A DNA stretch of 64,000 nt from Bacteroidota bacterium (GCA_018267915.1 JAFDXN010000010.1:1-64000); one strand, 5' to 3'. Shown: positions 36,339 through 44,436, counted from the stretch's first letter. The notes: a model not told the origin generated them from the sequence alone. Program-made: numbers and translations.

Positions 36339-37358
36339 ATGTCTTTAAAAAAATATATTCTATTGTTGGCGCTTGTAGCTGCCAATACCTGTTACGCACA
36401 GCATGCTTATATACCGGTGCCTGCGGACAGCGCGTTTTGGCTGACACAAGTGGAAGACTGGCATGAAGGCGAGAACCCGCCGCCTCCGCATAGTTTTTAT
36501 TACATGTTTGGCCAATTTGATGGCATCGACACTATTGTGAACGGAAAAAAGTATGCTTGTTATGCTGGAGATGTGTTTAATACAGATCTTCCATTCCCCT
36601 ACGCACAGCATTATGCACTAGATGGCCAATTAATACGACAGGACACAATAGTCAAGAAGATCTGGTACATGAGAGATAAATCTCATCCCAATAAGGAGGA
36701 ACTGCTATACGATTTTTCACTACAGGCCGGCGATACCATTACCGATACCAATAGCTCTTACTTTAGCCCTAACGAATTGTATCCCTATAAAGCATGGATA
36801 GACCAGTTGGACAGCGTGTACTGGACGGACGGCCTGTGGCACTACCGCTGGTGGATAAAAAGCGACTTTGGCCCCATAGCCGATAAGGCCCATACTGTGC
36901 AAATAGAGGGCATGGGCTATATTAATAATTTCCTGGATAATCCCTTCGCAGAATTTTATCCACTCGTCGGCAATACCAAATTAGTGATCTGTTATAAGGT
37001 AAAAAGCCAATGGCTTTACGAACAACCTAACCACTGGAATTTCGACTGCGATTCGATGATCAAAAAAAATGCGCTGGATGTACCGGATATCAGCGGGAAT
37101 GATTTGGCAATGCCGATGCTGTATCCTAACCCCGTTAGCAATAGGGACAGGCTGTACCTGAACCAGTATGCAGGCAATGCGAGCAACACTTACCACATAT
37201 CGGCGTATGATATTTCGGGGAGCAAGGTGCTGAGTATGGATATGAAACCCGGAGCGGCTATCGATCTTTCGAAATACCAGCTCGGGCAAGGCCTGTATTT
37301 CTTTGTGGTTGAGAATGGTGTGCAAAGGGTGAGTTGCGAAAAGGTGCTGATAGAGTAA
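36339..37358 (+). CDS. T9SS-sorted secreted protein of unknown function
   Basis: A 339-residue secreted protein: signal peptide (LLLALVAANTCYAQ), a body of about 230 residues rich in Tyr, Trp and Asp with phrases such as WYMRDKSHPNKEELLYDFSL and WTDGLWHYRWWIKSDFGP that recur in uncharacterised Bacteroidota T9SS proteins, and a sorting domain from about residue 262 (MLYPNPVSNRDRLYLNQ) ending in EKVLIE. Flanked on both sides by copies of the same intergenic DNA, with a decayed gene end upstream, so it is one member of a duplicated row. No catalytic motif is seen. Confidence 0.82.
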   Translation: MSLKKYILLLALVAANTCYAQHAYIPVPADSAFWLTQVEDWHEGENPPPPHSFYYMFGQFDGIDTIVNGKKYACYAGDVFNTDLPFPYAQHYALDGQLIRQDTIVKKIWYMRDKSHPNKEELLYDFSLQAGDTITDTNSSYFSPNELYPYKAWIDQLDSVYWTDGLWHYRWWIKSDFGPIADKAHTVQIEGMGYINNFLDNPFAEFYPLVGNTKLVICYKVKSQWLYEQPNHWNFDCDSMIKKNALDVPDISGNDLAMPMLYPNPVSNRDRLYLNQYAGNASNTYHISAYDISGSKVLSMDMKPGAAIDLSKYQLGQGLYFFVVENGVQRVSCEKVLIE

Positions 37359-37412
37359 GTGCCTAATGTCACAAACATTTTACTTGCTTATGATATATAA
37401 GGTTTGTAAATT
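37317..37412. repeat. copied gene end and intergenic segment, copy B
   Basis: Second copy of 36213-36300, covering the last codons of the 36339-37358 gene and the space before the next gene. Differences are scattered substitutions plus a small length difference within the codons. Confidence 0.75.
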
Positions 37413-37442
37413 GGTTGAAATAAACCGCGAATCCGGAGCGCT

Positions 37443-38978
37443 ATGAAGCATATTTATACCGCGATCTTATTTTTCTTCTTTTTTAATGTCTGTTATGCGC
37501 AGCAGCTGCCTACCTTGCTCTCTATCGAGGGGACCGGCGGAGATGGATATGATGATGTGTTGCCGGGCGTTGTGCCGACTACGGATGGAGGGTTCATTTT
37601 GTGCATGGGCACATCGTCGCATACAGGCCCAATACTTTGCGACACCAGCCATTCGAGCTCCATATTCAGAAAATATAATGCGGACGGTAGTGTGCTTGAA
37701 TGGCAAAAGTGCTTCGATAATGCCTATATGCGGCTCTTCCCAACGGGCGATGGGAACTTCGTTGTGGGAGGTTATCGCAACTACGATTTTTATATCTCCA
37801 AGATTGACCCTGCAGGTAATACAATATGGATAAAATATTACGGAGGATCGAATGATGAGCGGCCGCGGGATATGATAATGACCGCTGACGGTGGCTACAT
37901 CATGTTCGGAGAAAGCAACTCAAGTGATGGTGACGTGGGGTTTCATCATGGCGGCCCTTTCAATACAGACCTTTGGGCAATAAAACTGGACAGTAGTGGT
38001 AACAAGATATGGAGTGCTGTGATAGGAGGTACAGATGAAGAAAGTGCGAAAACAGTGGTGGCCGGGGCAGATGGTGGTTGCTATCTGATGGGGACAACAG
38101 TATCTACCGATAGCGATTGCACCGATAACCACGGCGGCCAGGACGTCCTTATCGCGCGGCTCGACGTTAGTGGACATGTGCTTTGGCACCGGTGCCTAGG
38201 CGGAAGCGATTTGGACGGATGGTATGGTGGCGCGTGTCAAAATGGCAAAGGCGGAATACTGGTTGCGAATGGTTCCGAATCTATAGATGGTGATGTGCAT
38301 ACGCATTTGGGCGGCTTAGATTATTGGGTAATAGACATTGATAGCAATAGGAATATCGTTTGGGAAAAAAGTTATGGAGGAACGGATTACGAAGCCGCAG
38401 AATCAATTTGTAAAAGTACAGATGGCAGCATATGGATAGCGGGATATTCGGATAACATAGCCGGACAGGTTTATGCCAGCTATGGCTCCGGTGACGCCTG
38501 GATAGTACATGCGGACAGTGTTGGTAATTTTCTTAATAGCAAAGTACTTGGAGAATCTCATGAGGATGAGGCGCGGATGGCCTATCCTCTCACGAATGGC
38601 ATGATTCTAGCCGGTGGAATTTATCATGGTGTGGACGCTACTAGTTTGGAATTCCCGTCTGTTTTTTATGGTGGTGATTATGATTTGTTTCTTGCACGTT
38701 TAGCACCATGGACAACAGAAGTAATGCAGATGCCGATGGGCAATGAACAACTGCTGGTTTATCCCAATCCAGCCGTGGATATTATCAATATAACAACAGA
38801 AAAGAGCGGGGCATATAAAATAACAATAAAAGATATAACAGGCAGAGTAGCTTACGAAGGATATAAAGCCAATGGTCGAAGCACAATAAATGTGAGAAAC
38901 TGGATAGGGGGTCTGTATTTCGTAGAAATAGTCAATGAGCAAGGATATAGTGCAGTGCAAAAAATAATAGTGCAATAA
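37443..38978 (+). CDS. T9SS-sorted secreted propeller-like protein
   Basis: A 511-residue secreted protein with a signal peptide (ending VCYAQ), six or so repeats of the kind TDGGFILCMGTSS, ADGGYIMFGESNSSDGD, ADGGCYLMGTTVSTDSD with interspersed WLAKLD-like and GGSxxD blocks, and a C-terminal sorting domain starting LVYPNPAVDIINITT. Its repeats match the protein at 417-1805, whose sorting domain differs, so bodies and tails appear to have been shuffled. Repeats of this kind usually make a beta-propeller. Binding partner unknown. It lies behind the copied intergenic segment. Confidence 0.85.
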   Translation: MKHIYTAILFFFFFNVCYAQQLPTLLSIEGTGGDGYDDVLPGVVPTTDGGFILCMGTSSHTGPILCDTSHSSSIFRKYNADGSVLEWQKCFDNAYMRLFPTGDGNFVVGGYRNYDFYISKIDPAGNTIWIKYYGGSNDERPRDMIMTADGGYIMFGESNSSDGDVGFHHGGPFNTDLWAIKLDSSGNKIWSAVIGGTDEESAKTVVAGADGGCYLMGTTVSTDSDCTDNHGGQDVLIARLDVSGHVLWHRCLGGSDLDGWYGGACQNGKGGILVANGSESIDGDVHTHLGGLDYWVIDIDSNRNIVWEKSYGGTDYEAAESICKSTDGSIWIAGYSDNIAGQVYASYGSGDAWIVHADSVGNFLNSKVLGESHEDEARMAYPLTNGMILAGGIYHGVDATSLEFPSVFYGGDYDLFLARLAPWTTEVMQMPMGNEQLLVYPNPAVDIINITTEKSGAYKITIKDITGRVAYEGYKANGRSTINVRNWIGGLYFVEIVNEQGYSAVQKIIVQ

Positions 38979-39019
38979 TGCCCGAAGGAGCTTACTATAA
39001 TTTTAAAACCACACACAAT

Positions 39020-39151
39020 ATGAAGAAAGCTATCGCTGCTTGCCTGCTCATGGCCTGTACCTCGGCATATGCGCCCGTAACTGGTTTAAGTTTGTTTAAC
39101 TTAAATCTAACCAATAAAACGAAGGATTGCATCCGGCAAACTATATTCTAA
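39020..39151 (+). pseudogene. signal-peptide stub interrupted by RAYT element
   Basis: From ATG 39020 a typical signal peptide reads MKKAIAACLLMACTSAYA, then after three more codons the frame enters the left inverted repeat of the transposase element (from 39079) and stops at 39149-39151. The only downstream trace of a gene on this strand is the strong terminator at 39832-39862 beyond the element. I infer that an exported-protein gene was cut by the insertion and its body lost. Confidence 0.6.
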
Positions 39152-39821
39152 AAGCTTCATCCCACTATAAAAGTCTGACTAAGGATATTATACCCGGCTT
39201 GTTGTCAATATAATCTCCTGCGCTACTATACACGTAGTGCTGCGGCTCATGAACAAAACCAGCCCTCACCGGATTATTGTGTATATAGTTCAACTTCTGC
39301 AACATAATTTCACTATTAGTCAATTGAACAGGGTGATTGTCCTGCTGCCAGAACTGGTAGTTTTTATTATTGCTATTCGCTATACCAGCTGATCTGAACA
39401 ACCACATCATCCAGTTTCTTCTACTTTCCTGAAGGTTATTGTCTATGGCCTCGAGCAGTTCTTTAGAAGTGTGGCGTTTGAGATCCCGCATGATGTCTTC
39501 GAGCTTATTGCCCTCGCTGCTAATTATAAGATGAACATGGTTATTCATAATAACCCATGCATGTAACTGCAGCCCTTTATTTACAATGCAATACTTAATG
39601 CTTTCGACCAAAATATCTTTATACTGTGGCCGACTGAGCGCATCGACCCAGTTAACTACTGCGAAGGTTACGAAATGGGCGTAATCTCCATCTCCAAAAC
39701 GATAGCGTGTGGCCATCGGCTAAAAATACAGATTTTCGCTATTGTGGGTTCCGTGGAGTGCTGCCGGGCACAGCCCTTCGTTTTATTGGTTAGATTTAAG
39801 CTAAACAAGCTTAAACCAGTT
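39079..39821. mobile_element. RAYT element bounded by inverted REP-like hairpins
   Basis: The transposase gene is enclosed by 47-base inverted repeats, 39079-39125 and 39775-39821, with three or so mismatches. Each repeat contains a hairpin: GGTTTAAGTT-TGTTT-AACTTAAATC on the left and, read inward, GGTTTAAGCT-TGTTT-AGCTTAAATC on the right. The T/A to C/G exchange occurs on both sides of the stem, so pairing is kept. The similarity extends inward a further 15-20 bases (CGAAGG...CCGGCA). This layout is what a REP-associated tyrosine transposase locus (REPtron) looks like. Confidence 0.82.
39165..39716 (-). CDS. REP-associated tyrosine transposase (RAYT)
   Basis: A 183-residue transposase of the IS200/IS605 Y1 superfamily, RAYT branch. 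Such enzymes cut and rejoin single-stranded REP hairpins. Visible features are HAWVIMNNHVHLIISSEG with the HUH metal motif (His-Val-His), the helix KLNYIHNNPVRAGFVHEPQ holding the candidate catalytic tyrosine, and the following YVYSSAGDY end that is usual in RAYTs. Length fits. It is intact, single copy in this window and sits inside its inverted REP-like repeats. The start at 39716 matches a common N-terminus (YRFGDGDYAHFVTFAVV). Confidence 0.92.
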   Translation of the reverse strand: MATRYRFGDGDYAHFVTFAVVNWVDALSRPQYKDILVESIKYCIVNKGLQLHAWVIMNNHVHLIISSEGNKLEDIMRDLKRHTSKELLEAIDNNLQESRRNWMMWLFRSAGIANSNNKNYQFWQQDNHPVQLTNSEIMLQKLNYIHNNPVRAGFVHEPQHYVYSSAGDYIDNKPGIISLVRLL

Positions 39822-39831
39822 GAGAAATTGG

Positions 39832-39862
39832 GCCGCGGCAATTGTTGCCGCGGCTTTTCTTT
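39832..39862 (+). terminator. strong terminator
   Basis: Perfect 10-base-pair stem GCCGCGGCAA (39832-39841) with TTGCCGCGGC (39845-39854), 3-base loop, then TTTTCTTT. It starts 11 bases after the RAYT element and probably ended the transcript of the interrupted gene. Confidence 0.8.
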
Positions 39863-39985
39863 ACCTGCGCCTTTATCATTCACCGACATTTCCCCCTCCT
39901 TTACCGATTATCCTGTCTTTTTGGCCTAATGGGACTTCCACAGGGCCTGCGGGCGCTATACTTTTACATCAAAATAGCAGAGAAC

Positions 39986-40768
39986 ATGTCAAGAAGAGAT
40001 TTTGGGGATATAGACCGTGAGCAGTACAGGCAGATGCGCAGGCAGTATTATCGCAAGTACCATCACCGGCACAGGCGCGGCGATAAGGTGCTTTTCGGGC
40101 TGATAGTGGCCCTGGTGGGTGTGTTGTTTTTGTTCCGCACGCTGGGTTATTTCCCATTCAGCGTATCGCTTACGTGGCCGGTGGTGCTTATTATAATAGG
40201 CCTGATCATAGCTGTAAAAAGCCGCTTCCACAGCCATGCCTGGTGGATACTGACGCTGATAGGGCTGGCTAACCTGACGCCGGTGTTCAGCATACACGGT
40301 GTACCGTCGACGCAACTGGTGTGGCCGGCAGCGGTGATCATCTTTGGCCTGGCCATCATCCTGAGAGCGGGTAAAAAAAAAGACAACTGGATGGAGGCCC
40401 GTACCGATACGGTAACCAGTGCGGATAGTACGCTGAACATAGACGTGACCTTTGGCGGAAGGAAAGAAATAGTGACCTCGAAAGATTTTAAAGGAGGTAG
40501 CGTGAGCGCCACATTCGCGGGTTGCGAGATCAACCTGATGCAGGCGGACAGTACGGAACAAACAATCGTGATGGAGCTGAAGGTATCCTTTGGCGGTGTG
40601 GAACTGATAGTGCCCTCGCACTGGGATGTGCAGAATGAGATAAACCCGGCCCTTGGCAGCGTGGAAGACCACCGCAACTTCCGCACACCTGCAGCAGACC
40701 AGGAAAGAAAGACCCTTATACTGAGAGGCAATTGCTCTTTCGGCAGCATAGAGATCAAGTCTTATTAA
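39986..40768 (+). CDS. LiaF-like membrane protein
   Basis: A 260-residue protein: basic N-terminus (RQYYRKYHHRHRRGDK), four membrane segments (about 34-51, 60-77, 84-101 and 107-124, including VVLIIIGLIIAVKSR) and a soluble C-terminal beta domain of the DUF2154/LiaF-C type (TLNIDVTFGGRKEIVTSKDFKGG, then FGGVELIVPSHWDV and GNCSFGSIEIKSY). LiaF in Firmicutes restrains a cell-envelope-stress kinase; here a LytS-type kinase lies close downstream. The ATG at 39986 is chosen because the upstream in-frame stretch overlaps the terminator. Confidence 0.85.
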   Translation: MSRRDFGDIDREQYRQMRRQYYRKYHHRHRRGDKVLFGLIVALVGVLFLFRTLGYFPFSVSLTWPVVLIIIGLIIAVKSRFHSHAWWILTLIGLANLTPVFSIHGVPSTQLVWPAAVIIFGLAIILRAGKKKDNWMEARTDTVTSADSTLNIDVTFGGRKEIVTSKDFKGGSVSATFAGCEINLMQADSTEQTIVMELKVSFGGVELIVPSHWDVQNEINPALGSVEDHRNFRTPAADQERKTLILRGNCSFGSIEIKSY

Positions 40769-40774
40769 TTGGCA

Positions 40775-40810
40775 CCCCTGTGCTGTCGTGCCGGACAGCA
40801 CAGGGGTTTT
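40775..40810 (+). terminator. rho-independent terminator
   Basis: Perfect 13-base-pair stem CCCCTGTGCTGTC (40775-40787) with GACAGCACAGGGG (40794-40806), then TTTT, 6 bases after the LiaF-like gene. Confidence 0.85.
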
Positions 40811-40822
40811 AAATATGGCCCG

Positions 40823-41149
40823 ATGAAAGTATTTATTGCAGAGATACCGATGAAAACATTTATCGCACAGATGATCTACAGCATCACCTGCGGCGACATA
40901 ACTACCGAGCAATACGAACAGCAATGGCGCCTGGTGCTGGCAAGCGATGAAACGGAGGCACTGGACGAAGCAAGGAAGATGGCGAAAACGGAAGAGGCAA
41001 CATTTGTAGACAGGCACGGACGCACCGTGACATGGAAACTGGTGGCGGTGAAAGACCTGCAACCGGTGGCGCTGGAGCCAGGCGCATTGCTTTTCTCCTC
41101 GGTAAAAGAAGTAGCCCCTGTAGTAGAACCACTCTGGGCTGACGCATAA
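40823..41149 (+). CDS. DUF4288-like protein
   Basis: A 108-residue protein resembling DUF4288: YSITCGDITTEQYEQQWRLVLASDETEALDEARKMAKTEE, then DRHGRTVTWKLVAVKDLQPV and a final Leu/Phe strand. Function unknown; the fold is likely a small alpha/beta. Two ATGs are possible, 40823 and 40850, and the first nine codons (MKVFIAEIP) look like a tandem copy of the next nine (MKTFIAQMI), so the true start is uncertain. It lies just upstream of the LytS-type kinase in the same direction and may be co-transcribed. Confidence 0.65.
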   Translation: MKVFIAEIPMKTFIAQMIYSITCGDITTEQYEQQWRLVLASDETEALDEARKMAKTEEATFVDRHGRTVTWKLVAVKDLQPVALEPGALLFSSVKEVAPVVEPLWADA

Positions 41150-41182
41150 AAAATCGACAGATTGCCTGCAACAAGTAAACAT

Positions 41183-42193
41183 ATGAGATGGGTGCTGCCT
41201 CTGATTGGCGGCATCCTGCTGGCGAAGAATATCTACCTCATGCACTTCCTGTGCAACTGGGACTGGAATATTTCGTTTAAGGACGGCATCTTAACCACGA
41301 TGCTGCTGATGCTGGCAGTATGGGGTTGTGTGCTCATCATCAAATCGTATCCCACAAAGGTGGGGCTTAGCCTGTATGCGCTGCTGATAGCAAGCGGACT
41401 GAGCGTGCTATTTATTTTCGGCGATGTGCAGTTGCTGCGGTGGTGGCTGGAAGACAAGAAGGCTTATACGGACTGGCTAACGGCAACGATGGGCATACGT
41501 TTTCTCATCACCTGGCTGGTGTGCGCGTGGCTGGCCACTTATACGGCCCTGCGCAAAAAAGTGGTTGAGACGGATAAAAAACTACAACAGCAGAGCGATG
41601 CGTCGACACTGCTACGCGAGGCGGAGCTCTTTAAGCTAAGGCAACAATTGCAGCCGCACTTTCTTTACAACAGCCTTAACTCGATAAGCGCCCTGATCAT
41701 GATACAGCCTGAGAAAGCGCAGGAGATGATAGGGAAACTGAGCGACTTTTTGCGCAGCTCCGTAAAGCGTGAGGCTCAAGATACGATACCGATAGCCGAG
41801 GAACTGCTCTATATAGAATCGTACCTGGCGATAGAATCGGTGCGCTTTGGCGACAGGCTGAAGGTGAGCTTTGAAAAGGAGTACACAGATGATGCTGTGT
41901 TACCGCCGTTCCTTTTACAACCTGTACTGGAGAATGCGATCAAGTTCGGGCTTTATGGGAATACGGGCAGTGTGGCGATCGGCATCCATATAGCGCTGGC
42001 CGACTCCATACTCACTATAACGATCACGAACCCTTACGATCCGCAGACGGCAGCGCCAAAGGGCACAGGCTTCGGACTGCAGGGCATCAGGCGCAGGCTG
42101 GAACTGCTGTATGCCAGGGCCGACCTGCTGGAAACGCAAAAAGATGAGCATAACTTTACTACCATTCTAAAAATACCACAGGCACATGTATAA
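41183..42193 (+). CDS. LytS-type sensor histidine kinase
   Basis: A 336-residue inner-membrane kinase of the His_kinase/LytS family: four hydrophobic segments in the first 125 residues, then a linker, the phospho-accepting His in RQQLQPHFLYNSLNSIS, and HATPase parts (LLQPVLENAIKFGLYG, GTGFGLQGIRRRLELLY). It overlaps the following LytTR regulator by 8 bases, so the two are a translationally coupled pair. ATG 41183 is used; a TTG at 41162 would add seven residues. The signal is unknown. Confidence 0.92.
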   Translation: MRWVLPLIGGILLAKNIYLMHFLCNWDWNISFKDGILTTMLLMLAVWGCVLIIKSYPTKVGLSLYALLIASGLSVLFIFGDVQLLRWWLEDKKAYTDWLTATMGIRFLITWLVCAWLATYTALRKKVVETDKKLQQQSDASTLLREAELFKLRQQLQPHFLYNSLNSISALIMIQPEKAQEMIGKLSDFLRSSVKREAQDTIPIAEELLYIESYLAIESVRFGDRLKVSFEKEYTDDAVLPPFLLQPVLENAIKFGLYGNTGSVAIGIHIALADSILTITITNPYDPQTAAPKGTGFGLQGIRRRLELLYARADLLETQKDEHNFTTILKIPQAHV

Positions 42194-42923
42194 GGTGATA
42201 TTGATAGACGATGAACCGCTGGCCAGGCAACTGGTGAGGGCCTTCCTTAAGGACTATAAGGAGATAGAGGTAATAGCGGAGTGCAGCGATGGCTTCGAGG
42301 GCTTTAAAGCCATACAGGACAACAAGCCGGACCTTATATTCCTGGATATACAGATGCCCAAGCTGAATGGTTTTGAAATGCTGGAACTGCTGGATAATCC
42401 GCCGGCAGTAATATTTACCACAGCCTTTGATGAATATGCGCTCAAAGCTTTCGAAGCGCATGCTATAGATTATTTATTGAAGCCGATCACCAAAGAGCGT
42501 TTCGATAAAGCGATGCAGAAGTGGCTGGCGCAGGCGGGCAACCATCAGACAACCAAAGTGGACGAGCTGCTGCAAAGCAATATATATGACGGCTACCAGC
42601 ACCGGATAGTGGTGAAGGACAACGGCCTCATCCGCATCATCGGCGAGCAGGATATCTTTTACATAGAAGCCAACGATGACTACATTAAAATAGTGACCAA
42701 AGACGGCAACTACCTGAAGAAGAGCACGCTGGGCCATGTGGAGCAAAGCCTGGACCCGCAACAATTCGTAAGGGTACACCGCTCTTACCTGGTGCCGGTG
42801 AGCCAGTTGCTGCGCATTGAGCCCTATGAGAAAGAGAGCCACATAGCCCTGCTGAAATGCGGCGCAAAAGTGACCGTGAGCAAAAGCGGCATGGCTAAAC
42901 TGAAGACCCTACTGGGCTGGTAG
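42186..42923 (+). CDS. LytTR-family response regulator
   Basis: A 245-residue regulator: receiver domain with DDEPLARQL and phospho-acceptor Asp in LIFLDIQMPKLNGFEML, FTTAFDEYALKAFEAHAIDYLLKPI at its end, then a LytTR DNA-binding domain (residues about 140-245: GEQDIFYIEANDDYIKIV, RVHRSYLVPVSQL). It is the partner of the overlapping LytS-type kinase. Its stop overlaps the 3' end of a convergent gene by 15 bases. Confidence 0.94.
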   Translation: MYKVILIDDEPLARQLVRAFLKDYKEIEVIAECSDGFEGFKAIQDNKPDLIFLDIQMPKLNGFEMLELLDNPPAVIFTTAFDEYALKAFEAHAIDYLLKPITKERFDKAMQKWLAQAGNHQTTKVDELLQSNIYDGYQHRIVVKDNGLIRIIGEQDIFYIEANDDYIKIVTKDGNYLKKSTLGHVEQSLDPQQFVRVHRSYLVPVSQLLRIEPYEKESHIALLKCGAKVTVSKSGMAKLKTLLGW

Positions 42924-43223
42924 GTCACCACCGCCCTGCTGATTTCCCAACTTATCGAGTCGGTACCTGATAAGCAGGTAGCCACCCAGGCCACAAGCCC
43001 ACATAAATACGGTATGGATGGGGTGATTGAACAAGTAGTCGGACACGGCAACCGGTGTCATTGCTCCTTTATAAAAAGCCATCATTACAAAAACGCCGCT
43101 CATCACCTCGAAAAAAAGGAAAGCGAGCACTGTAAACAGTGCCCACTTAAAAGGTTTTTGTCCTTTTCGCCTGGCCCGTATTGCGTTCAGGTAACCGAGA
43201 AAGAAACTAAGTATAATATCCAA
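42909..43223 (-). CDS. small membrane protein of unknown function
   Basis: A 104-residue protein with two clear membrane segments (about 28-51, LFTVLAFLFFEVMSGVFVMM, and 67-85) and a weaker hydrophobic start; RARRKGQKPFKW gives a basic cytosolic loop. No family recognised. It begins 7 bases after the stop of the DegT-family gene on the same strand, so the two are probably co-transcribed; its end overlaps the LytTR gene. Confidence 0.6.
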   Translation of the reverse strand: MDIILSFFLGYLNAIRARRKGQKPFKWALFTVLAFLFFEVMSGVFVMMAFYKGAMTPVAVSDYLFNHPIHTVFMWACGLGGYLLIRYRLDKLGNQQGGGDLPAQ

Positions 43224-43230
43224 AGCTGCC

Positions 43231-44436
43231 CTAAATGTTTTTCATGAACTCAGTTATGCTTTCCATCACATGGCTTAGCTGCGCTTCGTTGAGGCCATGG
43301 TGGCAAGCCAAAAGCATACCACCGCGCATCACCTTATCGGACTCGGGATAGCCCCCTTTAGCAGCCTTGTGAGGCACATTCTTAAAGCCGGGCTGACGGA
43401 GTATGTTGCCTGTGAACACAGTACGCGTTTGTATGTTGCGCTTCTCGAGGAAGATCTGCATATCGCGACGGATGAATGGCGCACTCTCACGTACTGTTAC
43501 CGCGAATGCCAGCCAGCCTGTGCGTGAATCGGGCAACTGGTTAGGCAATATGAAATACTCTTCGTATTGACTGAAGAACTCGCGCATGCGTGCGTAATTG
43601 GCAGTGCGGGTGTCAATATTATTAGCGAGATTATCGAGCTGAACGAGGCCGAAGGCTGCACCCATCTCGGATGGTTCGATGTTGTAGCCCGGTTCTTCGA
43701 ACACGAATTTGGCATCGTATGGAATACCTTCGATCTCTACATTGAAACGGTTCTCGATCTTCTCGCTCTCAACAAAGAGCGACGAGCTGCGTCCCCAGCT
43801 ACGCAACAGGCGACCACGATCGTAAAAAGCTTCGGTATTCACGCAGAGCATGCCACCATTGCCTGCACAGTTGATAATATGCGAGCCATAAAAGCTGGTA
43901 GTGCTCATATCGGTAAAGCGACCAGAGGAAGCACCACCGATCTCAGCGCCGAGGGTGTCAGCTGAGTCTTCCAACACAAACAGGCCATGCTTGTCGGCTA
44001 TCTCGCGCAGCATTTGCCAGTTGGGCAGGTTGCCTATCAGGTTAGGGATGATCATCGCCTTTGTCTTAGGCGTTATCATCTCCTCCACTTTGTTTGCATC
44101 CAGATTGTAGGTACCCTCTTCCACGTCCACAAAGGCAGGAACCCAGCCCTTCTTCACCTGCGGGGCTACAGTGGTAGAGAAAGTGAGTGCAGGAGTGATC
44201 ACTTCTGTACCGGGCTCATAGTTCATAAGATCGGCGGCGAGGTAGAGCGCAGATGAGCCACTGTTGACCATGACACCATATTTTTTATTGTAGAGTGCCG
44301 CTACCCTGTCTTCCATTTCGCGCACATGCTTGCCCATTTGGGTGCTGCTGCGCAATACTTTATTTACCGCTTCTATTTCGGCCTCGCCGTAAACTGCTTT
44401 GCCGTAGGGGACGTGTATGTAGTCAGTTTGTACCAT
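43231..44436 (-). CDS. DegT/StrS-family PLP protein with His in place of the Lys
   Basis: A 401-residue fold-type I PLP protein of the DegT/DnrJ/EryC1/StrS family, whose members aminate or dehydrate nucleotide-linked keto-sugars for O-antigens or exopolysaccharides. Family marks: AVNKVLRSSTQMGKHVREMED, VNSGSSALYLAADLM, GTEVITPALTFSTTV, VLEDSADTLGAEIGG and TTSFYGSHIINCAGNGG. In ordinary transaminases the last motif contains the Schiff-base lysine; here the position is His186. The 3-dehydratase members (RfbH/E1, ColD) also have His there and use PMP or PLP without a lysine. A dehydratase is therefore more likely than a transaminase. Confidence 0.85.
   Translation of the reverse strand: MVQTDYIHVPYGKAVYGEAEIEAVNKVLRSSTQMGKHVREMEDRVAALYNKKYGVMVNSGSSALYLAADLMNYEPGTEVITPALTFSTTVAPQVKKGWVPAFVDVEEGTYNLDANKVEEMITPKTKAMIIPNLIGNLPNWQMLREIADKHGLFVLEDSADTLGAEIGGASSGRFTDMSTTSFYGSHIINCAGNGGMLCVNTEAFYDRGRLLRSWGRSSSLFVESEKIENRFNVEIEGIPYDAKFVFEEPGYNIEPSEMGAAFGLVQLDNLANNIDTRTANYARMREFFSQYEEYFILPNQLPDSRTGWLAFAVTVRESAPFIRRDMQIFLEKRNIQTRTVFTGNILRQPGFKNVPHKAAKGGYPESDKVMRGGMLLACHHGLNEAQLSHVMESITEFMKNI

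Noticed and set aside
39989..41245. Minus-strand open frame of 418 codons over the LiaF-like and DUF4288 genes.
   Set aside because: It crosses a strong terminator hairpin and two genes with recognisable domains; its protein is His/Tyr/Cys-rich and unlike any family I know.
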